A DNA stretch of 62,999 nt from Akkermansiaceae bacterium (lineage in GTDB: Bacteria; Verrucomicrobiota; Verrucomicrobiia; Verrucomicrobiales; Akkermansiaceae). Below, one piece after another: positions 23,774 through 33,092 of this stretch. The DNA is taken from contig JANXMQ010000106.1 in the NCBI GenBank assembly GCA_025354565.1, positions 1 through 62,999 on the forward strand, given 5' to 3'. The notes under the pieces were generated by a model. That model was not told the DNA's origin and did no database searches. It worked only from the letters and a program-made list of their open reading frames with translations. Positions within the stretch are counted from its first letter, which is position 1, and every line of letters starts with the position of its first letter. A program made the position numbers and the translations under genes.

Positions 23774-25663
23774 ATGAACGAACGCAAGACACTCGACGAA
23801 CGCGCGCAAATGACCGACCTGGAACGGGTCCGCCACTCTTCCGCCCACGTGATGGCCACCGCGATTTTGCGGATTTGGCCGGATGCGCAATTTGCTTATG
23901 GCCCGCCCATCGAGGCTGGTTTTTATTATGATTTCGAAATGGCCCACCGCGTAACGCCGGATGATTTTGAAAAAATCGAGGCCGAGATGAGGAAGATTGC
24001 GAAGGAAAATCAGAAGTTCGAATACAAAGCAATTTCCCGCGAGGAAGCGAAAGCAATGGCGGAAAGCGGTCGTCTCGGCGGACTCACAGAACGCCCCGGC
24101 AATCCCTCACGCTTCAAGCTCGACCTCATCGACAAGATCCCGGAAGGCGAACAAATTTCATGCTTCCAGAACGGCGATTTCATCGACCTCTGCGCCGGCC
24201 CCCACGTCGGCTACACCTCGAAGTGCAAGAACGTTAAACTCATGTCAGTTTCCTCATCGTTCTATCTGGGAGACGAGTCGAAGGGCCAACTCCAACGCCT
24301 TTACGGTACGGCATTCGAGAGCAAGGAACTGCTAGAAACCCACCTCACCCGACTGGAGGAAGCAAAGAAGCGCGACCACCGCCGCTTGGGCAAGGAACTC
24401 GGACTTTTCCACATCGACGAGGCAGTCGGCCAAGGCTTGATTCTGTGGAAACCAAAAGGCGCGCTCATCCGCCGCTCGCTCCAGGACTTCATCACTCAGG
24501 AGTTAGACAAACAGGGATACTCCCAAGTTTTCACCCCGCACATCGGAAAACTCGATCTCTATCGCACGTCAGGCCATTTCCCCTACTATCAGGAAAGTCA
24601 GTATCCCGCCATCGCCGAGCGCGACGTGTTAGAAAAACTCGCCGACGAGGATGCTACCTGCGCGACTTTGCTCAATGGCCTCGAAAAGGGCGACTACGAG
24701 GGCTATCTGCTCAAGCCGATGAATTGCCCGCACCACATCAAGATCTACGCGAGCGACCACCACTCCTACCGCGATCTGCCTGTTAGGCTTGCAGAGTTCG
24801 GCACCGTGTATCGTTGGGAGCAATCCGGCGAACTCGGCGGCATGACCCGCGTCCGTGGTTTCACGCAGGACGACGCCCACTTATTCTGCACGCCGGACCA
24901 AGTGGCTGCGGAAGTCACCGGTTGTCTGGATCTTGTGAAAAAAGTGTTAGGCACGCTCGGCATGGATAACTACCGCGTCCGGCTTTCCCTCCGTGATCCG
25001 ACTTCGGACAAATACGTCGGCTCCGCGGAGAACTGGGACAAGGCGGAAGCGGCTCTCCGCCAAGCCGTCCAAACGCTCGGTGTGGAATACACCGAGGAAC
25101 TCGGCGAGGCTGCGTTCTATGGCCCAAAGATCGACTTCGTGGTCAAGGACGTGATCGGTCGTGACTGGCAGTTAGGCACGGTGCAAGTCGATTACAATCT
25201 GCCCGTCCGCTTTGATCTCAGCTACGTGGGCGCGGACAATCAGCAGCACGTCCCGGTGATGATTCATCGCGCACCATTTGGTTCGTTAGAGCGCTTCACC
25301 GGCCTGCTCATCGAGCATTTCGAGGGCAAATTCCCAACTTGGCTCGCGCCCGAGCAAGTGCGCGTCATCCCGATTTCCGAAAAAACCTTGGAAGCCGCCG
25401 AAGCCGCCACCGCCCAGCTCGCCGACGCCGGAGTCCGTGTCGCCATCGACCGCACGAACGAGAAAGTCGGGGCGAAAATCCGCCTCGCCCGCCTCGACCG
25501 CGTGCCCTACATGATCGTTCTCGGTCAAAAGGAAGTGGATGAAGGCACCATCTCGATCCGCCGCCGCGATACCGAGGAGCTGGTGACCATGACATTGGAA
25601 GAATTCATTACCGCTGTGAAATCCGAGATCACCGCGCGGAGTTTAAACTCATTTCAGCCATGA
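23774..25663 (+). CDS. thrS: Threonyl-tRNA synthetase, without TGS domain
   Basis: A 629-residue class II synthetase that charges tRNA-Thr. Residues from about 14 form the editing (N2) and SAD domains (HSSAHVMATAI with the zinc/editing His, and NGDFIDLCAGPHVG). The catalytic domain has motif 2-type FGTVYRWEQSGEL and zinc ligands in KPMNCPHHIKIY and MIHRAPFGSLERF. The anticodon-binding domain is C-terminal (PEQVRVIPISEKT). The usual N-terminal TGS domain of about 60 residues is absent: the frame upstream of the ATG at 23774 does not look like one and overlaps the nucleotidyltransferase gene. An insertion around AIAERDVLEKLADEDATCA is also unusual. Confidence 0.93.
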   Translation: MNERKTLDERAQMTDLERVRHSSAHVMATAILRIWPDAQFAYGPPIEAGFYYDFEMAHRVTPDDFEKIEAEMRKIAKENQKFEYKAISREEAKAMAESGRLGGLTERPGNPSRFKLDLIDKIPEGEQISCFQNGDFIDLCAGPHVGYTSKCKNVKLMSVSSSFYLGDESKGQLQRLYGTAFESKELLETHLTRLEEAKKRDHRRLGKELGLFHIDEAVGQGLILWKPKGALIRRSLQDFITQELDKQGYSQVFTPHIGKLDLYRTSGHFPYYQESQYPAIAERDVLEKLADEDATCATLLNGLEKGDYEGYLLKPMNCPHHIKIYASDHHSYRDLPVRLAEFGTVYRWEQSGELGGMTRVRGFTQDDAHLFCTPDQVAAEVTGCLDLVKKVLGTLGMDNYRVRLSLRDPTSDKYVGSAENWDKAEAALRQAVQTLGVEYTEELGEAAFYGPKIDFVVKDVIGRDWQLGTVQVDYNLPVRFDLSYVGADNQQHVPVMIHRAPFGSLERFTGLLIEHFEGKFPTWLAPEQVRVIPISEKTLEAAEAATAQLADAGVRVAIDRTNEKVGAKIRLARLDRVPYMIVLGQKEVDEGTISIRRRDTEELVTMTLEEFITAVKSEITARSLNSFQP

Positions 25664-25679
25664 CCGCGGCCCACGGACC

Positions 25680-25695
25680 GCGAGATTCATCTCGC
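25680..25695 (+). terminator. Short hairpin after thrS
   Basis: GCGAGAT-TC-ATCTCGC is a perfect 7-bp inverted repeat, 16 bp after the thrS stop. No T-run follows, so terminator function is uncertain. The rest of the 260-bp gap to the next gene shows nothing recognisable. Confidence 0.35.
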
Positions 25696-25924
25696 CCGCG
25701 TAGCGAGGTGTGAATGAGAACGCTAATAAGTTGCGGAAGAAATCACCATCGCGGCCACTTTCAAGCAGACCCGGCCTCATCGACCGCATCCGCCAAATTT
25801 CCAAACGTGGTTGCTGCGTCTCGCCTGATTAGCAATCATGCACATTTACATGCTGCTTTCAGCAGACAAGGAAAGGATTCTTCGCTTCATTACGTTTCAT
25901 CCGCTGAAACCCATGCCCCGCTCC

Positions 25925-26956
25925 ATGCGCACCACATCTGCCGTTTTAATATCGACGCTCCTTGCCATTGTTAGTCTCAACGCCGCCCCCCAGCGCTTTG
26001 ATCTCAGCGCCCGCGCCAGTCAGATCGACCCACAGGCCAAAGCGCATCCGGAAATCGGTTTCCTGCTGGAGAAAGGCGGCAAGCCCCAGGACATCGAGCA
26101 TGCTTGCGTGGATACCCGCGCACCCTCTCAGGGCAAGCTCGTCATCTGGCTGATGGGCTACAACGCCGAGCTGTTCGGGAAACTTTCCAGCTACGGCCTC
26201 AACGCGATTCAGGTTCATTACGCGAACGGCTGGTTTGGTAAACTTTACGCCGGCCCGCCGCCGCAGGATGATCTATTTCTATCAAACATCCGACTGGAAG
26301 CGGCAACCGGTAAGGATGTCAGCAAGGCGGTGGACATCCCCGGACCTGATAGCATCATGGGCCGTTCCTACCAATTCGTAAAATGGCTGGACCATGAGAA
26401 TCCCCTGGGCGGATGGCATCAATTTCTAACCCCAGATGGCGGTGGCCTGCGCTGGGACAAGGTGATTCTATCGGGCGTTTCCCACGGTTCGACCACGGCG
26501 GCACGCATGGCAAAGGCGGTCAAGGTGGACCGGGTCGTGCTGTTTTCCGGCCCACGCGACCAGTATGAAATCTGGCAGAAGCTCCCGTCCGCCACACCGG
26601 GAAACCGCATTTTCGCGTTCTCCCATGTGCTCGACGACGGCTGGATCGGCGACCATTACCGCCGTTCTTGGCAGATGATGGATTTGCAGCAATACGGCCC
26701 CATCGTGAACGTCGATCAAGCCGTCCCGCCCTACGGCAACACCCGCCGCCTTACCACCGCTGCCGACGTGAAGGGTGATCACCAGCGCGCGCACAGCTCA
26801 GTCGTCCCCGGTGGCGCGGCCGTGAAGGATGCCAGCGGAAAATATGTGCATGAAGCCGTATGGCACTATCTGTTCACTCATTCCGTCGATGAAGTTGGCA
26901 AGCCGGTTCCTGCGGACCCGGATTGTTGGCTCGACCAACGGCAGAAACGGCCTTGA
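25925..26956 (+). CDS. Secreted alpha/beta-hydrolase-like protein
   Basis: A 343-residue protein with a signal peptide (MRTTSAVLISTLLAIVSLNA). A nucleophile-elbow motif GVSHGS sits after KVILS, followed by RMAKAVKVDRVVLFSGPRDQ and, near the end, HQRAHSSVVP and EAVWHYLFT, which could supply the Asp/His of the triad. The overall layout is that of an alpha/beta hydrolase related to poorly studied secreted esterase-like families; the substrate is unknown. The start at 25925 is preferred because it begins the signal peptide; ATGs at 25913 and 25838 are alternatives. It is convergent with the RlmM-like gene, 13 bp apart. Confidence 0.6.
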   Translation: MRTTSAVLISTLLAIVSLNAAPQRFDLSARASQIDPQAKAHPEIGFLLEKGGKPQDIEHACVDTRAPSQGKLVIWLMGYNAELFGKLSSYGLNAIQVHYANGWFGKLYAGPPPQDDLFLSNIRLEAATGKDVSKAVDIPGPDSIMGRSYQFVKWLDHENPLGGWHQFLTPDGGGLRWDKVILSGVSHGSTTAARMAKAVKVDRVVLFSGPRDQYEIWQKLPSATPGNRIFAFSHVLDDGWIGDHYRRSWQMMDLQQYGPIVNVDQAVPPYGNTRRLTTAADVKGDHQRAHSSVVPGGAAVKDASGKYVHEAVWHYLFTHSVDEVGKPVPADPDCWLDQRQKRP

Positions 26957-26969
26957 GGAAAGTCCGCTA

Positions 26970-27956
26970 TTATAATCCTAACAGCGCAAATTCCCGGTGA
27001 TGGACGGCGAGCTGTTGGAGGCGGATGTTTTTGAATCCCATGTCAGATAGAGCGGCAACCCATGCGGCCTTGTCCGCCACCTGCATGATATCAGTTAGTT
27101 TCAAGGTGATGAGCACGCCCCGGATGCTAGGGGCCATCCGGCAAAATCGGGCGCATTCCTTGAGCACCACTTCTGGTGACTGATTCATGTCCGACATGAA
27201 CCATGTGACGCCCTGCCCGAGATCGCGCTTGCTCGCCAAGGCCGCAGGCTTGCGGCAGTGGTAAAACCATGGCTGACCAACAGGCGCGTCCTGACGTCCT
27301 TGGATGGCACTAGCGAGCACGACGGGAGCCATTTTTGCCGGATCCACACCAATCACCGGCACCCCGCGCTCTAGCAGCGCAAGCACCACTCCGCCGGGTG
27401 CGCAACCGAGTTCCACCACGAGATCACGCGGCGTGAATTTCAGCCCAAAAAATCGCGTGGCTTCCTCCAGCTTCAACCACGCACGCGATGGCGAATGCGG
27501 CGGCATTTCGATCCCGGAATCCCCCGCTGGATCAGGACTGGTGCGGGCAGTTTGGCGGTGCAACCCCGCCCAAAACTCGTCGGGTGCCAGCTCCACCACC
27601 GTGCCGATGATCGTTCCGGGATTTGGTATTTCTAACGGCGAATCAGGTTTCACACCCTGCATTTTCCGCTCGTGAAAACGAGCATGGTGGATGATTGCAT
27701 TCGGTTGGATAGCGATAACCCGTCCCAACGCCGCCTCTCTTGAGGTAAATTTTCCTAACGATAAACAAAGCCGCCTCGCACATGCAAGTTCAGCGTTCAG
27801 TGCCGCCAGAGAAAATGCTCCATCCGCCTTGAAAGTAATGAACCCGCGCCGCTGATAGCCTGCCCGCCACGGGAGCGCGGCCATTTCCACTTCCAGTTTC
27901 AAAGCTTTCTCGGATCCCGGGTTTGTGAGCGCGAATAAGAATTCAACTTCGATCAT
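26970..27956 (-). CDS. FtsJ-type RNA methyltransferase, RlmM-like
   Basis: A 328-residue protein. The second half is a class I SAM methyltransferase with LVVELGCAPGGVVLALLERG (SAM loop) and PVIGVDPAKM. The K-D-K-E tetrad of RrmJ/FtsJ enzymes is readable: RAWLKLEEA, FMSDMNQSP, ITLKLTDI and HHREFALLGL. The N-terminal half resembles the THUMP-like part of RlmM, the 23S rRNA C2498 2-prime-O methyltransferase. The true RNA target is not provable from sequence. The start at 27956 overlaps the stop of the MFS gene by 4 bp (ATGA), so the two are translationally coupled; the longer frame upstream is discarded. Confidence 0.8.
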   Translation of the reverse strand: MIEVEFLFALTNPGSEKALKLEVEMAALPWRAGYQRRGFITFKADGAFSLAALNAELACARRLCLSLGKFTSREAALGRVIAIQPNAIIHHARFHERKMQGVKPDSPLEIPNPGTIIGTVVELAPDEFWAGLHRQTARTSPDPAGDSGIEMPPHSPSRAWLKLEEATRFFGLKFTPRDLVVELGCAPGGVVLALLERGVPVIGVDPAKMAPVVLASAIQGRQDAPVGQPWFYHCRKPAALASKRDLGQGVTWFMSDMNQSPEVVLKECARFCRMAPSIRGVLITLKLTDIMQVADKAAWVAALSDMGFKNIRLQQLAVHHREFALLGL

Positions 27957-29191
27957 GCTTGCCTTCCGGTGAGCGGTGCTCCCGCTTGTTGAAACGCCCG
28001 CCACGCTAGTGCCGCAGCAGCAAGCGCCACGATGCTGGCCCCGTAAAATGGCAGCCCCCGCAAATACTCGCTCCGCCCCGATGCCATAGCCCACGAAAAA
28101 AGCGAGGTCCATAACAACGGCGCGATGATCCCCGATATGCTAGTGATGCTGTTCAACGCGCCCTGCACCGCGCCCTGTTCATCAGCCGGCACGGCTTGGG
28201 ATATGATCGATTGTGTGGCGGGCGAACCGATGCCCGCCAAGGATCCTATCAGAATGATCCAATAGACCATCCAGCCCTCGGTAGCGGCCCCGTAACATGC
28301 CATCGCCACCGTCATCGCTAACAGCCCAACATACACGCCCCGCCGCTCCCCGATGATTTTCAATATCCGCCCGGCCAGCCCGCCCTGGACGATTGCCGCC
28401 ATCACGCCGACCAAAGCCAGCGACCAACCCACTTGTTTACTATTCCACCCATAGCGACTGCCCGTGTAGAGCACCCATAGACATTGATAGATATTACCAC
28501 CAATCATGATCAGGAAATGGCTGCCTGCCAGTCCCGCCACCAGCGGCCAGCGGCGCAGGGCCACCAGCGCCTTCAGCGGATGCGCGCTAGACCAATGAAA
28601 GGGCCGACGGTTCTCCGGCGCGAGTGACTCCGGCAGCACGAAAGCACCATAAAGCCAGTTCAACAAGGTGATCCCGGCAGCGACTAAAAACGGCACCTGC
28701 AAGCCATAGGAACCTAACAAACCGCCAACCGCCGGTCCCGCGATGAAGCCCAGCCCGAAAGCCGCACCGATCATGCCGAAGCCTGCCGCACGTTTTTCCG
28801 GTGGGGTGACATCTGCGATGTAGGCGCTCGCTGCGGTGAAATTCGCCGCCGTTATCCCGGAGATGATCCGCGCCAGATAGAGCCAACCGATCGTTGGTGC
28901 CCACGCCAATAACAGATAATCGAGGCCGGAGCCAAACAACGAGGTCAGAATTACAACCCGTCGGCCGAACCTGTCTGATAGACTGCCCATTACTGGGGAA
29001 AACACGAACTGCATGAGCGCATACAATGCCCCCAACCAACCCACGGAACGGGCGGCGGCTTGGACATTTCCTCCCTGCAATTGCTCCACCAGTTTTGGCA
29101 ACACCGGCACGATCACGCCGATCCCAAAAATATCGAGAAACAGCGTGATGAAGATGAATATAATCGCGGGCTTCGGTCGGGCCATGGCCAA
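27953..29191 (-). CDS. MFS efflux transporter, TetA-like group
   Basis: A 412-residue, 12-helix major facilitator. The motif A loop [16 protein letters not shown] between helices 2 and 3, and [20 protein letters not shown] (motif C-like, antiporter type) in helix 5, are diagnostic of drug/H+ antiporters of the TCR/TetA group. The substrate is unknown; a resistance phenotype should not be assumed. The gene starts at 29191 (or MARPKP at 29185). It is co-transcribed with the RlmM-like methyltransferase through an ATGA overlap. About 90 bp separate it from the end of the upstream amylase gene. Confidence 0.8.
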   Translation of the reverse strand: MAMARPKPAIIFIFITLFLDIFGIGVIVPVLPKLVEQLQGGNVQAAARSVGWLGALYALMQFVFSPVMGSLSDRFGRRVVILTSLFGSGLDYLLLAWAPTIGWLYLARIISGITAANFTAASAYIADVTPPEKRAAGFGMIGAAFGLGFIAGPAVGGLLGSYGLQVPFLVAAGITLLNWLYGAFVLPESLAPENRRPFHWSSAHPLKALVALRRWPLVAGLAGSHFLIMIGGNIYQCLWVLYTGSRYGWNSKQVGWSLALVGVMAAIVQGGLAGRILKIIGERRGVYVGLLAMTVAMACYGAATEGWMVYWIILIGSLAGIGSPATQSIISQAVPADEQGAVQGALNSITSISGIIAPLLWTSLFSWAMASGRSEYLRGLPFYGASIVALAAAALAWRAFQQAGAPLTGRQA

Positions 29192-29280
29192 GCATAGTTG
29201 GAGATTGCAGCCGGGAAATCAAATTCCACAGCCGAAAATGCTGCTGCGATATTCACCACATACACCGCAGTATTCGCAAA

Positions 29281-32200
29281 TCAAGGTACCACCCGCGCCC
29301 GGTAAAACCGCTTCACATCCCCCGCCCCGCCAGTGTGGGTGAAAATGGTGGACGGACCGGTGGCGATGACTGGCGCTCCGATACTGGTCCAAGATTGCGT
29401 CCCCAGCGAGGTGCTGGTTTCGAGCTGATAGGTTTTCCCGGAAACGGTGGCGGCCGTGACATTCACATCCCCGGCGACCACGCCGATGGCCGTGGTTTTC
29501 AACACAGAGATGGCGGAGAGAGGATTGGTGCCAGCAGTGAATTCGGCAGCGTTGGACTGGCCGTCGCCATCGGCATCAGACGCAGGATTAAGAACCAGAA
29601 CGCCGGCTGAGGCGCTGCTGTATGATCCATAGATGCCGGCATTGTTGATCTGCTGGACACGTGCATAGAGTGTGGTGCCGTAGGCCGCCGTGACCGTTTT
29701 GCTGTTAGTGGCGACAGAGCCATTGAACACATCGTAACCACCCGGTGTGGTCCCGATTTGCAAATAATAACCAGCAACTCCACCCTCCACATCACTCGCC
29801 GCATTCCAGTTGAAGGTAACCTGATTCCCTATAACCGTGCCAAACAAGGATAGATCGGGATTCGGCGAGACCGGTGTCGGTGGCGGCGTCACATCATAAA
29901 GCTTGAGATACTGTGCTTCATAAGGCGCGGTGGACCAATCGGCGTTCGTGGTCGGCACCTTGTTCATGGAAACATAAATTCCATTGGCTAGTATATCCGA
30001 GCCAAGACGAGGCTGAGCCGCGGCGGCCTCATCATAAGGTGGCACTCGCCATTGCCAGATGTCCCGGCGATTCGAGTGAATGCCCGTGTAGGCGGCGATG
30101 TTTTTCACATTATAGTAACGGCCCGCCTTGATTCCATAATCGTTCACGCCATTGCCATCGGTATCCTGATTGACATTGAAATTACCAGCGCCCGTGTAAT
30201 CACGGTCCACATTGGCAAAGGCGAATACGATATCAGAAACCGCAGGAGCGGCGTTTTTGGTTTCGTATTTGGCGACGGAAAATATTTTTCCATGAGTGCC
30301 GCCTCCTCCTGTTTGGTCGAGATAGTAGCGGTTCGACGAGCGTAAGGCTCGGCTAAAATTCCGGGCCTGGCCAATGCCAGCATAGACCGGGTAGAGCTGA
30401 TCATTGCCGTAGTTCGTGTCGTTCCACGCGGGCATCATCGAGTTGAATTTTTTGAAGTGGGCAATCTGTTTGCCAAAGTTGATCTCATATTGCTGATAGC
30501 CAAAGGTGCGGGAAATACCGAGTTCCTGACCGGGAAAAACCAAGGGCGCGCCATCCACGGTGTTCACCACAGCATAACGGACCAGTGCCTGAAACGGGTC
30601 GGTATAACTCTCCTCGTCATGCGAGGTGTCATTCAACAAAACCAACCCCTGTCCGTAAGCACTTCGCCTCGAATCAAAAATGTTGCGGTAGTCCACGGGC
30701 GTGGTGGCACTGGCTAGAGGAAACACAATGTTCTCATTGAGAATATCAAAGTGGCGATTCGAACGATAGGTGACCGCTCCGCCGTCGAGCGATTCCGACA
30801 TGAAAACAAAATTCCACTTCCGTGTGCGGGTTTTGTTGATGATATACTCCCACAACTGAGGTGGCAGGCCTTGGCCGAAGTCCGCACGCAGTCCGTCGAT
30901 GCCTTTGCTCGTCTGTGTGGCCATATCAGCGCCTTCAGGAACCCCGGTTTTACCCAGCCAGAACAAAGGATACTCGGCGAAGTATTTCCAGACGTTGCGG
31001 GTGACCGCGTCGTTGGTAAAATTTGCGCCATTGAAGTCAAAGAAATCACCTTCGTTGTTATAGTTGCCATTGTCCTGAGGGTTTAAACTGACCAGGGCCG
31101 AATAGTTGCCGAAAAACACATCGCGGACATCGCTCCATTTTCCGAAATCTCCACGGTCCGGGGCGGTGGCAATGTTACCGGGGTTGGACGCTCGTGCACC
31201 ATAGTTTCCCGATAAAGAAAAAAACCGGGCCTCCTGATTGCGGATTTCGGTGGTCGCTGTGCCACCGAACAATGCTGTTCCGGTCGTGGCAATTTCGGCA
31301 TCAGGTGAGGTATGATTAAATGGTGCATCCAGCATCACGCCAACCCCCTTGTTGTCTGCCGCGCTCACAAAACCTTGGAATGCCAGCATCGCGGATTCAC
31401 GGGTGTTGCCAACGGACATTAATGGATTGATTTCGAAAAAGTTTTTAACCGCATACGGACTACCCGGATAGTAGCTCTGGCCTTCCACGCCGATGGGGTG
31501 AATCGGTTGAAACCAGACCCAATTACATCCCAGATTTTTTAAATAATCCAAATCCCAGCGGTTATTGGAGTTATGCGGGGCGTTAGGTGCATTGTAAAGA
31601 TCCTCGAAAGTGCTGCGGTTCGCGAAATCATCACTCGAATCGCCCGGCGTGTTGTCGCTGGATTCGATCGTGAGCACGTTCGTTTCATAGAGACTGATGT
31701 TTCTGGAATCCACCGGTGAAACGACGATAGCATGATCCCGGCGACCGGCGGTGCTATACCAGTGCCAAGTCGTATCCCCCGGGACTTTCCACCGCGCGGT
31801 GAGGCGGTAAGCCCCAGTTTTGGTGGCATTCAAGGTGAGTGTGTAGTTTCCACCGCCGACATCCGTCATTGTATATGCGGTGAAATAGTTATTATCCCCT
31901 ACTGTCACGTTATTACCATCTGGTGGTTTGATGCCGTCCTCAATGCCATCTCCATTCGCATCCAACTGCGCACGGTCACGGCGGTTTAGATTGGTGAAAA
32001 TTTCCGCCGAAGTGATGTTCGCCTGGCCAGGCGCAAACGTGATAGTGAGTGGCTTTGAATCCGCTGCGACCTCGTCTATGAATACATGAGTGGTCGTGTA
32101 ATTTCCATTCAGTCCGTTCACTGTGAGAGACGGCTCGCCAAGAGTTCCGTTGCTGAACGTGTAGATCTGGTTCGGCGTCCCAGCCTGATAATCGGCAAAT

Positions 32201-33075
32201 TTCTCCTCGTTGTTCGCTGTATTCCAAAAGCCGATTTTATAGTTGATCGTGCCACCGATTGCAACGCCCTGAAGCAGCGTTGGAGCCGTGGCGACCCACC
32301 ACATTGCCGTCCCTGCGGAACTCTGACTACCTTGGTTGTTACTCTCCGGGTGATCGTATGCGCAAAGCGCAACCTGAGTGGTGCCTGAAGCCACCCCAAG
32401 CGAGCCTGCCGGAGTCGTGCCATCGGTGGTATAGTAAACCGCGCCGCTGTTAGCCCAGCGGGTGGTGGATATATTGGGATCGGTGATGTAGCCCACCTTC
32501 GACCAGAACTGCACGCTGGTCCCATTGATCACTCGATTGTTCGAGTGAAATACCCAAGCCGGACGATTGCGAACGGTATAGGGTGAGGCCGTAGCTGTGG
32601 CATTGTTGGTGGTGACGTGGGAACCACCCTGATCACCGCCGCCATAGATATAGGAATTTTCAGCAGGCCCCGCGTTGAATGTCAGACCAATATAATACTG
32701 GAGAACCTTATTGGCAGTGATATTGGCGAGATTGATGTCCGCATACCAATACTGGTCGTTGCCCACATTCGTATGGAAAGATAGGCTTACGGTATTCCAT
32801 GAGGACTGATCTTCCGACTTGTAATAAACGGTGCCGCCATTCTGATCCGCCGTGCCGAAGCCGTTACCAAACTTTTGTAAACCCGAAAATATCCGAACCG
32901 TGCCGGTATTGCCGAATTCGACCCGCGGATTCCGCATCGTCGGCGTAGTGCCGCCGTTTCCGCTGGCGATCGAGTTGTCGGGAATGTGCCAGGCATTCGG
33001 CAGCGAGGCGAATCCAATTCCAGAGCCTAACAACAAAAATCCAATTATTACGATGATTGAGCGGTGCGTTTTCAT
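29281..33075 (-). CDS. Secreted GH13 alpha-amylase-family enzyme, 1,264 aa
   Basis: A signal peptide (MKTHRSIIVIIGFLLLGSG) precedes about 450 residues of beta-sandwich modules. A GH13 barrel follows: GVGVMLDAPFNHTS (region I), GLRADF with nucleophile Asp732, FMSESLDGG with acid/base Glu761, and NDTSHDEES with Asp820. After the barrel come an FN3-like module (PNPDLSLFGTVIGNQVTFNW), one DADGDGQSNAAEF calcium motif and a terminal beta-sandwich ending KRFYRARVVP. This C-terminal pair also ends the giant protein upstream and looks like a shared secretion or anchoring tail. The start is 17 bp after the stop of the giant gene, making a two-gene alpha-glucan operon. The bond specificity (amylase, pullulanase or transferase) is not resolved. 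Confidence 0.85.
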   Translation of the reverse strand: MKTHRSIIVIIGFLLLGSGIGFASLPNAWHIPDNSIASGNGGTTPTMRNPRVEFGNTGTVRIFSGLQKFGNGFGTADQNGGTVYYKSEDQSSWNTVSLSFHTNVGNDQYWYADINLANITANKVLQYYIGLTFNAGPAENSYIYGGGDQGGSHVTTNNATATASPYTVRNRPAWVFHSNNRVINGTSVQFWSKVGYITDPNISTTRWANSGAVYYTTDGTTPAGSLGVASGTTQVALCAYDHPESNNQGSQSSAGTAMWWVATAPTLLQGVAIGGTINYKIGFWNTANNEEKFADYQAGTPNQIYTFSNGTLGEPSLTVNGLNGNYTTTHVFIDEVAADSKPLTITFAPGQANITSAEIFTNLNRRDRAQLDANGDGIEDGIKPPDGNNVTVGDNNYFTAYTMTDVGGGNYTLTLNATKTGAYRLTARWKVPGDTTWHWYSTAGRRDHAIVVSPVDSRNISLYETNVLTIESSDNTPGDSSDDFANRSTFEDLYNAPNAPHNSNNRWDLDYLKNLGCNWVWFQPIHPIGVEGQSYYPGSPYAVKNFFEINPLMSVGNTRESAMLAFQGFVSAADNKGVGVMLDAPFNHTSPDAEIATTGTALFGGTATTEIRNQEARFFSLSGNYGARASNPGNIATAPDRGDFGKWSDVRDVFFGNYSALVSLNPQDNGNYNNEGDFFDFNGANFTNDAVTRNVWKYFAEYPLFWLGKTGVPEGADMATQTSKGIDGLRADFGQGLPPQLWEYIINKTRTRKWNFVFMSESLDGGAVTYRSNRHFDILNENIVFPLASATTPVDYRNIFDSRRSAYGQGLVLLNDTSHDEESYTDPFQALVRYAVVNTVDGAPLVFPGQELGISRTFGYQQYEINFGKQIAHFKKFNSMMPAWNDTNYGNDQLYPVYAGIGQARNFSRALRSSNRYYLDQTGGGGTHGKIFSVAKYETKNAAPAVSDIVFAFANVDRDYTGAGNFNVNQDTDGNGVNDYGIKAGRYYNVKNIAAYTGIHSNRRDIWQWRVPPYDEAAAAQPRLGSDILANGIYVSMNKVPTTNADWSTAPYEAQYLKLYDVTPPPTPVSPNPDLSLFGTVIGNQVTFNWNAASDVEGGVAGYYLQIGTTPGGYDVFNGSVATNSKTVTAAYGTTLYARVQQINNAGIYGSYSSASAGVLVLNPASDADGDGQSNAAEFTAGTNPLSAISVLKTTAIGVVAGDVNVTAATVSGKTYQLETSTSLGTQSWTSIGAPVIATGPSTIFTHTGGAGDVKRFYRARVVP

Positions 33076-33092
33076 CGGTAGGTGGGGCATGT

